From assembly GCA_014381795.1 (NCBI GenBank), contig JACNKY010000237.1:1-14398 (forward strand): DNA of 14,398 nucleotides. The letters run 5' to 3'. Positions 7,654 through 12,955 of this stretch are shown one piece after another. Made by a program: the position numbers and the translations under genes. The notes under the pieces are model-generated. The model made no database searches. It had not been told where the DNA came from and was given only the letters and a program-made list of their open reading frames with translations. The DNA is from Pseudomonadota bacterium. Lineage in GTDB: Bacteria; SAR324; NAC60-12. Position 1 is the first letter of the stretch. Every line of letters begins with the position of its first letter.

Positions 7654-8351
7654 ATCATCTTTGTAGAAAACAAATTTATATTAAGTATCACTGGCTGCTG
7701 CTAGTTTCAGTACTAATTTTTACAGGTTGCAGCACAAAACCCTCAGGGTTACCCGGGAGCAGACAATACAAAAAAAGCGGGGTCTGGGAACAGTCCAATT
7801 CACGTATAAATAAATACGTAAACGTTTACACGAAAAACAAACACGTTAAGACCTGTCTGGACCATGCAACGTCCAGCAGATATCTTTATTACATACATCG
7901 AGTTTTTTATCAATACAAGCTGCCTCCGGAACTAGCGTATTTGCCAATTCTTGAATCTTGTTTTGACAGCAAAGCAGATTCAGGACATGCCAGGGGCATG
8001 TGGCAGTTCACTAAAGCAACAGCTGGAGATTATGGATTAGATGTGAATTGGTTATCAGATGATCGACTAAACTGGCGTAAAGCTACTCATTCAGCAGCAC
8101 GTTATTTGAAAATTCTCGGCAAAAGATTTAACAATAACTGGGAATTGGCATTGGCAGGATACAACGGTGGACCAAATTATATGGCCCGTCAAATAAAATC
8201 ACAAGGTACACGAAATTTCTGGAAATTAAAACTGCGCAAAGAAACACACGAATACGTACCAAAGTTTCTGGCAATGCTCAAAGTAGCCCGAAGTAGATAT
8301 CCCAAACTTTATTATCAAGGATCACCGCGTGCATGGGCCAGGTCAGGATAA
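7650..8351 (+). CDS. Small lipoprotein with lytic transglycosylase (SLT, MltD-like) domain
   Basis: Likely a peptidoglycan-cleaving lytic transglycosylase. The SLT domain occupies roughly residues 75-185: PPELAYLPILESCF contains the catalytic Glu (E102 counted from TTG 7650), followed by SGHARGMWQFTKATA and then LAGYNGGPNYM. These are the hallmarks of the MltD/Slt family. TTG 7650 gives a 233-residue protein, a four-base overlap with the ispE stop, and a textbook-length lipoprotein signal: a short basic start, hydrophobic WLLLVSVLIF, then the lipobox FTGC with Cys27. ATG 7593 is in the same frame but would overlap ispE by 61 bases and add 19 residues before the signal. Neither start has a Shine-Dalgarno. 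MltD itself is longer and carries C-terminal LysM domains; none is present here and the protein ends soon after the SLT fold. Its position before the flagellar cluster could hint at a role in flagellar passage through the wall, but linkage to ispE makes general wall turnover equally likely. Confidence 0.85.
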   Translation: MNHLCRKQIYIKYHWLLLVSVLIFTGCSTKPSGLPGSRQYKKSGVWEQSNSRINKYVNVYTKNKHVKTCLDHATSSRYLYYIHRVFYQYKLPPELAYLPILESCFDSKADSGHARGMWQFTKATAGDYGLDVNWLSDDRLNWRKATHSAARYLKILGKRFNNNWELALAGYNGGPNYMARQIKSQGTRNFWKLKLRKETHEYVPKFLAMLKVARSRYPKLYYQGSPRAWARSG

Positions 8352-8425
8352 TTTGATAAAGTATACAGAAAATAATGAGGGCATGAATCTAAAAATAGCA
8401 ATTGATACATAACAGACTGTCGATT

Positions 8426-8447
8426 AAATAATAAAGCCCCATTATTT
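8426..8447 (+). terminator. Possible terminator after the transglycosylase gene
   Basis: AAATAAT (8426-8432) and ATTATTT (8441-8447) form a perfect 7-bp inverted repeat around an 8-base loop AAAGCCCC, about 75 bases after the stop. It is all A-T and followed only by GTCATTTTG, so it would be weak. It borders the 8447-8527 repeat element, which could extend or compete with the structure. Confidence 0.3.
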
Positions 8448-8527
8448 GTCATTTTGACCGTAAAAAGGAATCTTAATGATATTAATACTTAACATAAATA
8501 GATTTCTCGCTTCGCTCGATGTGACTA
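8447..8527. repeat. Degenerate palindromic (MITE/REP-like) repeat element
   Basis: The left end TGTCATTTTGACCG... (8447-8475) and the right end ...TCTCGCTTCGCTCGATGTGACTA (8499-8527) are imperfect inverted copies of each other: GTCA, GA.CG and AATCT recur at matching distances. The right end closely resembles a dispersed motif I recall from many bacterial genomes (AGATTTCTCGCTTCGCTCG..ATGAC). The element lies in non-coding DNA between two transcription units. The match is from memory and from the inverted arms, not from a search. Confidence 0.5.
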
Positions 8528-8637
8528 GTTTTTAAGACTTTATAAATGTATAAGAAGCGATATTTCTAATAAATATTTTATTGTGCGGAATTCGCCAAAT
8601 AAATTATCAATAATCACAGTTTACATAAGGAGATGCT

Positions 8638-9138
8638 ATGGCAGATGAAGAAGGGGGCGGCGGCGGCGGCGGTAAAAAAAAGATGATGATTATCATTGTC
8701 GCGGTTGTGCTGTTACTTGTTATCGGCATCGTTGTTTTTATACTGATGTCGGGAGGAGAAGAAGAAGAAGAATTACCAGAAGTAGAACAGCAGGTGACAA
8801 ACGTCGCTGAACCTCTGGCAGCACCAATTTTTCTGCCGCTTGACAGCTTTGTGGTAAATCTCAAAGACGGACGTCGATTTTTAAAAACATCTATTCAACT
8901 GATGCTCAGTGAGCCAGGCGCGTCAGCTTATTTAACGATGCGGTTGATTGAGGTCAAAGACATTGTGTTGTCAGAACTGCAGGAATTATCGGTAGAAGAT
9001 GTCAAACAATCCGATTCCAGAGAAGCCCTGAAACAAAGGCTTATCAGCGCTATCAGTCAGCTCTTCCCCAGCAAGCCTGAATGGGAAGACCCAGAACCGA
9101 TCAAAAAAGTATTGTTTGAGGAATTTGTAATCCAGTGA
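8638..9138 (+). CDS. fliL: Flagellar basal body-associated protein FliL
   Basis: FliL is a single-pass inner-membrane protein that surrounds the MotA/B stator and supports motor torque. The protein has 166 residues, a normal length. It has a short cytoplasmic head with a seven-glycine run and three lysines (6-15), one membrane segment (about 16-37), an acidic linker (E41-E45) and a periplasmic FliL domain from about residue 60 to the end (FLPLDSFVVNL, RFLKTSIQL, LSELQELSVEDV, LKQRLISAISQLFP, VLFEEFVIQ). A good Shine-Dalgarno AAGGAG (8627-8632) stands 5 bases before the ATG. The head is encoded by a GGC repeat and an A8 tract. The downstream gene encodes a paralogue. This is the first gene of the flagellar cluster; no sigma-28 or sigma-54 promoter could be recognised upstream. 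Confidence 0.93.
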   Translation: MADEEGGGGGGGKKKMMIIIVAVVLLLVIGIVVFILMSGGEEEEELPEVEQQVTNVAEPLAAPIFLPLDSFVVNLKDGRRFLKTSIQLMLSEPGASAYLTMRLIEVKDIVLSELQELSVEDVKQSDSREALKQRLISAISQLFPSKPEWEDPEPIKKVLFEEFVIQ

Positions 9139-9251
9139 CCCCTGTCAATCATAAGCAGAATCAGGAAGCGGGAGAGTCAAAAGTAACTTGGGATTTAAAG
9201 TATGTTGGTCTGCCTGATGTACCTCAACCGTTTAGTAGACGAGGGACAAAG

Positions 9252-9758
9252 ATGGAAGTAATATCACAGGATATCTTCAGTAAGCGAAACAGTACCCGGC
9301 TGGGCGTTAGTATTGTAAAATATACGGCCAGTTTGCTATTGATACTTTTAGCTTTTTTTTTCTTTGCTTCAACTCTGCACGCACAAGAAATAGAGGTTGA
9401 GGAAATTACAGTCATCCGGGACGGTCCCCCTCCACTGGCAGAACCAGAATATTTGGATCTTGGAACTTTCGTAGTGAATATGCCCGGAGACAAATATTTC
9501 CTTAAAAGTAGTATCCAATTGGCTTTTGAAAATGGAGCGGCCAAAGAGTGGATGCTGGCAAGAATGCCTATAGTTAAAGATCTGGTGATTACCCATCTTA
9601 ACTCGATTACTGTTGAGCTATTTGACGATACTAAAAATCGAGCGGTGATCAAAAATGATTTGCAAAACCGCCTGAACTCCCTCTTTCCAAATAAAACAAT
9701 CTGGGAAGATACGCTACCTGTACGGAAAGTACTTTTTCTTGAATTTTACAGACAGTAG
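9252..9758 (+). CDS. Second FliL-like protein
   Basis: This is a paralogue of the preceding FliL. The C-terminal ~105 residues align without large gaps: YLDLGTFVVNM, YFLKSSIQLAF, KDLVITHLNSITV, LQNRLNSLFPNKTIWED, VRKVLFLEFYRQ. From ATG 9252 it has 168 residues, and GAGG (9241-9244) lies 7 bases upstream, so I chose this start. GTG 9135 is in the same frame and overlaps the first fliL stop by four bases; it would add 39 residues (TPVNHKQNQEA...) of unrecognised sequence, and cannot be excluded. The hydrophobic stretch (about 24-41) ends in TLHA|Q, which looks like a signal peptidase I site, whereas FliL normally keeps its membrane anchor. A proline-rich linker (RDGPPPLAEPEY) follows. It is probably a periplasmic or inner-membrane partner of the motor; the exact role is unknown. 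It occupies the place where fliM is often found. Confidence 0.85.
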   Translation: MEVISQDIFSKRNSTRLGVSIVKYTASLLLILLAFFFFASTLHAQEIEVEEITVIRDGPPPLAEPEYLDLGTFVVNMPGDKYFLKSSIQLAFENGAAKEWMLARMPIVKDLVITHLNSITVELFDDTKNRAVIKNDLQNRLNSLFPNKTIWEDTLPVRKVLFLEFYRQ

Positions 9759-9899
9759 TGTAATACAAGACCAGCAGGCAAGTAAGAAGAGCTCAAAGCT
9801 GATTATGCACAGATAATATAGGATTTTGGTTGTAGAGTTGACTTTAAACTTGTAATCTGAAAGATGAAATTTTAAACTTTGACCTGGAAACATTGATCG

Positions 9900-10361
9900 A
9901 TGGCAGAAGAAGAAGAATCTTTCGAAAATCTGGATGACCTAGATTGGTCAGACGTTGAAAGTGAACTTAAAGCAAACAGGGACCAGATCCTCTCCGAAGT
10001 TAAGAGTGATGGTGCTGGAGAAAAACAGGAGGGTCAAGAGGTTGACGCTTCAGGAGGTACCGGTGGTGAAACGGGATCAGCGAAGCCGACTCCAGTTGCC
10101 GGAGATATCGATATCAACTTTCTGTTTGATGTACAGCTTTCAATCGTAGTGGAAGTAGGACGAGTACAGATGTTGATCAGTGATCTGTTAGAGTTGGACG
10201 AGGAATCAATAATCGAACTTGATAGCATGGTAGGCCAGCCTCTTGATATTCGCGCCAATGATTTACTGGTTGCACGTGGAGAAGTAATTGTAGTCAATGA
10301 AAAATTTGCAGTACGTATAACGGACATCATCAGTCCGGATAATCGCTTTGCAGCACTCTGA
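9900..10361 (+). CDS. fliN: Flagellar motor switch protein FliN
   Basis: FliN is a C-ring (switch complex) subunit at the cytoplasmic base of the flagellum, involved in rotation switching and in docking export substrates. It has 153 residues. The N-terminal ~70 are acidic and low-complexity (EEEESFENLDDLDWSDVESE, then a Gly/Thr-rich linker). Residues ~72-152 form a single SpoA/FliN domain: DVQLSIVVEVGRVQMLISDLLEL, GQPLDIRANDLLVARGEVIVVNEKFAVRITDI. The domain is complete and only one copy is present, so this is FliN rather than FliM, which would add a long CheC-like middle domain. The long acidic head is a common variation. No Shine-Dalgarno is seen before ATG 9900, and a 141-base gap separates it from the second fliL gene. 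fliO follows after 11 bases with its own GAGGA. Confidence 0.93.
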   Translation: MAEEEESFENLDDLDWSDVESELKANRDQILSEVKSDGAGEKQEGQEVDASGGTGGETGSAKPTPVAGDIDINFLFDVQLSIVVEVGRVQMLISDLLELDEESIIELDSMVGQPLDIRANDLLVARGEVIVVNEKFAVRITDIISPDNRFAAL

Positions 10362-10372
10362 GGAAAAAAAGC

Positions 10373-11599
10373 ATGAGTTTCGTGAGACCAGCCTGGCTCA
10401 AAGTAGGAATTTCGCTGGTATTATGGGCAGGTATGATTGTACCTGTTGTGGCATCCGAAGTACGTACGCTGAAAAACATTGAAGTCATATCCCTTGAAAA
10501 TTCCTCACAGCTTCGTTTAGAGTTTGATGGAGAATTTAGCGGAAATCCTTTAATAAATTTTGAGTCCGGCTCAATGAGTCTGCGACTTGACTCAGCCCAG
10601 ATAGATTCCGCCTTAGCTTTGCTGACAGTCCCAAAAGCAGATTCTTTTATTAAAGCAGTCCGTGCGGTTCAAGTTCCCAATACAAATATAGTTCATTTAG
10701 ATATTCTGCCGAAATCCTCACGGGTGGTTTTAGGTCACCCGCAAATAAATCCTGCAGGCAACAGTTTGCTGGTGATTCTACCGGCTAAAATATCTACGAA
10801 TCCTGCTCTTTCAAACACTGAAGTACTGAAGGATGAAATTGGTCAACGAGTCAAAGCAGATTCTTCTTTTCCTTCAACATTTTCCAAAGTAGCAACAGTA
10901 AATTCAAGTTCTGATCAATCTGGAGAACTTTTCCCAATGCCTGCACAGGATTGGGTTGAGACTATACTGACACTGGTCTTTGCTTTACTGTTCGTGCTGT
11001 TGCTTATTTATTTAATTGCATATATTTATAATCGTTTTTTCAGCGGAAGATTTTCTGCAATGCAGGGGAATATCCGGATTCGTCAGGTCTCGAGCTACCA
11101 TGTAGGACCAAAACAGAAGATAATAGTTTTTAACATGAACGACCGGTTATTCGCGTGCGGTGTAACAGCTACTTCCATAAATTTGATTGCAGAATTACAT
11201 GATGAAACTGATCAGGAATTTCTCTATTCTGCCAAGACTGATGAGAAAACAAATGAAATAAACATGGATCATATGCAGGCTGATTTTTTAAAAACTCTAG
11301 AGCAAGAAGATAAAAATATTAATTCTGAGGAAACTCTGAATGAGTCAAAGAAAGAAGATTTATCTGTATCTATGGAGTTGGAAGGGCAGGAAAAAGGTGT
11401 TTTTCTAAAACCCAATGCTAGCGATAATATTAGCCTCGCTGAGTCAAATAATAAAAATGGTGGTTCTAAAGTTAAAAGCAAAATGCGTTTTTCAAAATCA
11501 GCAGACAAAACTGGAAAAATATTGCATGGTAATAAAATGATGCAGGAATTTGCAAATAGACTATCCGAACGTCTAAAATTCTTAAAGCCCATCAAATAA
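10373..11599 (+). CDS. fliO: FliO-like flagellar export protein with extra periplasmic domain
   Basis: FliO helps assemble the FliP ring of the flagellar type III export gate in the inner membrane. A Shine-Dalgarno GAGGA (10360-10364) precedes ATG 10373. The protein has 408 residues, far longer than usual FliO (about 100-150). Residues 1-28 look like a signal peptide (VVAS|E). Residues ~29-145 form a beta-rich region beginning RTLKNIEVISLENSSQLRLEF that resembles an AMIN-type domain. Residues ~197-220 are a strong membrane segment. Residues ~232-275 match the FliO cytoplasmic core (GNIRIRQVSSYHVGPKQKIIVF, RLFACGVTATSINLI). Residues ~276-408 are a hydrophilic, low-complexity tail rich in K, E, S and N, ending in a short basic helix (LSERLKFLKPIK). 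The FliO assignment rests on the core and on its position directly before fliP. The AMIN-like call is from pattern recognition and less certain. Confidence 0.85.
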   Translation: MSFVRPAWLKVGISLVLWAGMIVPVVASEVRTLKNIEVISLENSSQLRLEFDGEFSGNPLINFESGSMSLRLDSAQIDSALALLTVPKADSFIKAVRAVQVPNTNIVHLDILPKSSRVVLGHPQINPAGNSLLVILPAKISTNPALSNTEVLKDEIGQRVKADSSFPSTFSKVATVNSSSDQSGELFPMPAQDWVETILTLVFALLFVLLLIYLIAYIYNRFFSGRFSAMQGNIRIRQVSSYHVGPKQKIIVFNMNDRLFACGVTATSINLIAELHDETDQEFLYSAKTDEKTNEINMDHMQADFLKTLEQEDKNINSEETLNESKKEDLSVSMELEGQEKGVFLKPNASDNISLAESNNKNGGSKVKSKMRFSKSADKTGKILHGNKMMQEFANRLSERLKFLKPIK

Positions 11600-11702
11600 T
11601 CACATGCCTCGTTCAGCATTAAAAATAAAAGAGGAAGACAGTACAGAGTTTAGCAATAATTGTTTCTCTGGCGGTTGGCAATCGGTTTGCAGTTGTGAAA
11701 GC

Positions 11703-12455
11703 ATGAGCTTCATTCTGCGCAGTTTTTTCCTGTTGGCAATTTGTAGTGTTGGGATGCCTCTGTATGCACAATCTCCGCTTCCGGGAATCAATATTTCTGT
11801 TGATTCAGCAACTTCACCACAACAGGTAGCTACCACTTTACAGATTGTATTTTTACTGACAGTCCTGACAATGGCTCCGGCCATTTTGATTATGACAACA
11901 TCATTCACACGCTTTGTGATTGTATTGTCATTTTTGCGTCAGGCTATCGGCACACCACAGGCACCGTCTAACCAAATCGTGATTGGACTGGCCTTGTTTC
12001 TATCTTTGTTTGTGATGATGCCTGTCTGGGAGGAAGTCAATTCAGCAGCGCTTGAGCCTTATTTGGAAGAGACGATATCACAGCAGGAATTTATGGATCG
12101 TGCTGCTCTACCAATCAAACGATTCATGGGAAAATTTACCCGTGAAAAAGATCTGGCTTTGTTTGTTCGTATTGCTAAAATAGAACGTCCGAAAAACATC
12201 GATGACATTCCGATCTGGGTGATGATTCCTGCTTTTGTAATTAGTGAACTTAAAGTCGCATTTCAAATCGGATTTCTATTATATGTCCCGTTTCTGGTGA
12301 TTGACATGGTTGTAGCGTCAATCCTGATGGCAATGGGTATGATGATGATGCCACCGGTGATGATTTCATTACCTTTTAAACTGATGCTCTTTGTACTTGT
12401 TGACGGCTGGCACTTGATTCTTGGTTCAATGGTCAAAAGTTTTGTAGATTTCTAA
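11703..12455 (+). CDS. fliP: Flagellar biosynthetic protein FliP
   Basis: FliP is a core pore subunit of the flagellar type III export gate in the inner membrane. ATG 11703 gives 250 residues, the usual size, and a normal signal peptide (MSFILRSFFLLAICS..PLYAQS), as FliP typically has. An in-frame ATG at 11604 would add 33 Cys/Ser-rich residues with no family match, so I prefer 11703; neither start has a strong Shine-Dalgarno. Conserved blocks are APAILIMTTSFTRFVIVLSFLRQAIGTPQAPSNQ, IGLALFLSLFVMMPVW, the hydrophilic periplasmic segment with PIKRFMGKFTREKDLALF, then FVISELKVAFQIGFLLYVPFLVIDMVVASILMAMGMMMMPPVMISLPFKLMLFVLVDGW. About four membrane segments remain after signal removal. fliQ follows after 32 bases, as in most flagellar operons. 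Confidence 0.96.
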   Translation: MSFILRSFFLLAICSVGMPLYAQSPLPGINISVDSATSPQQVATTLQIVFLLTVLTMAPAILIMTTSFTRFVIVLSFLRQAIGTPQAPSNQIVIGLALFLSLFVMMPVWEEVNSAALEPYLEETISQQEFMDRAALPIKRFMGKFTREKDLALFVRIAKIERPKNIDDIPIWVMIPAFVISELKVAFQIGFLLYVPFLVIDMVVASILMAMGMMMMPPVMISLPFKLMLFVLVDGWHLILGSMVKSFVDF

Positions 12456-12487
12456 CTCTCTTTAATCATTTTAATTACAAGAAATTT

Positions 12488-12760
12488 ATGACAGAAGCGA
12501 TTGTAGTCTCAATCATGATTGAAGCCATGCGGATGGCTACCCTGCTTGCGGCACCTATGCTGATTGGCGCACTTGTTGTGGGTTTACTGGTTTCAATTTT
12601 CCAAGCGGTTACTCAGATCCAGGAGCAGACATTGGCTATCATTCCTAAAATGGGTGCAATGATGGCTGTTTTAGCATTCCTTTTCCCCTGGTTCCTCTCA
12701 CAGGCAACGACCTACATGTCCGGCATTTTCACTAACATCCCTCGCTATATTGGCGGATAA
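12488..12760 (+). CDS. fliQ: Flagellar biosynthetic protein FliQ
   Basis: FliQ is a small inner-membrane subunit of the flagellar type III export gate, assembling with FliP and FliR. It has 90 residues, exactly the usual size, with two hydrophobic hairpin segments (about 16-38 and 52-72). The family signature AAPMLIGALVVGLLVSIFQAVTQIQEQTLAIIPK is followed by a PWF motif. No clear Shine-Dalgarno precedes the ATG. fliR is not the next gene: the stop is followed by 195 non-coding bases and then lon, so the export-gate run is interrupted here. The stop codon sits in the loop of a TATTGGC/GCCAATA inverted repeat (12748-12769), which may attenuate transcription. Confidence 0.96.
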   Translation: MTEAIVVSIMIEAMRMATLLAAPMLIGALVVGLLVSIFQAVTQIQEQTLAIIPKMGAMMAVLAFLFPWFLSQATTYMSGIFTNIPRYIGG

Positions 12761-12769
12761 AAGCCAATA
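12748..12769 (+). terminator. Inverted repeat at the end of fliQ
   Basis: TATTGGC (12748-12754) and GCCAATA (12763-12769) form a 7-bp stem around GGATAAAA, which includes the fliQ stop. No T-run follows, so this is at best a weak or factor-assisted terminator or a 3'-end stabiliser of the flagellar mRNA. Confidence 0.3.
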
Positions 12770-12799
12770 GATAAACCTGCTCTTAGTTCATTGAGAAAG

Positions 12800-12857
12800 A
12801 TCCAATAATTTCGTCTCCAGTAATTTCTGGCTAGACCATCCTCTTCCGATATTGGAT
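12800..12857. other. Structured element in the fliQ-lon intergenic region
   Basis: ATCCAATA (12800-12807) and TATTGGAT (12850-12857) are perfect 8-bp inverted arms. The 42 bases between them include a second hairpin, CCAG (12817-12820) with CTGG (12827-12830). The result is a two-level fold. There is no terminal T-run. It might be a leader structure, a small RNA or chance pairing; nothing in the sequence identifies a known RNA family. Confidence 0.3.
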
Positions 12858-12871
12858 AATGGTGATCAGAC

Positions 12872-12888
12872 TTTGGAACAATTCCAAA
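12872..12888. promoter_or_regulatory. 17-bp palindrome upstream of lon, possible operator
   Basis: TTTGGAACAATTCCAAA is a perfect inverted repeat with 7-bp arms and a 3-base centre, ending 67 bases before the lon ATG. Its size and symmetry suit a dimeric repressor site. It does not match the CIRCE heat-shock operator as I know it. A regulator cannot be named from this window. Confidence 0.4.
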
Positions 12889-12955
12889 ACCGCAGGAATA
12901 AAATTAATACTATTCCTAAACTGCAATAATTAAATAAAAATAATTAAAAAAAACT

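Noticed and set aside
8530..8637. Sigma-28 or sigma-54 promoter for the flagellar cluster
   Set aside because: TAAA and GCGATA occur near 8542-8562 but with the wrong spacing, and no GG-N10-GC pair at sigma-54 spacing was recognised.
9224..9652. Reverse-strand ORF of 142 codons opposite the second fliL
   Set aside because: The forward frame encodes a clear FliL domain; the reverse product is composition-biased with no recognisable motif.
11604..11702. Long N-terminal form of FliP
   Set aside because: The extra 33 residues precede a normal signal peptide, have no family match, and the 11703 start gives the usual FliP length.
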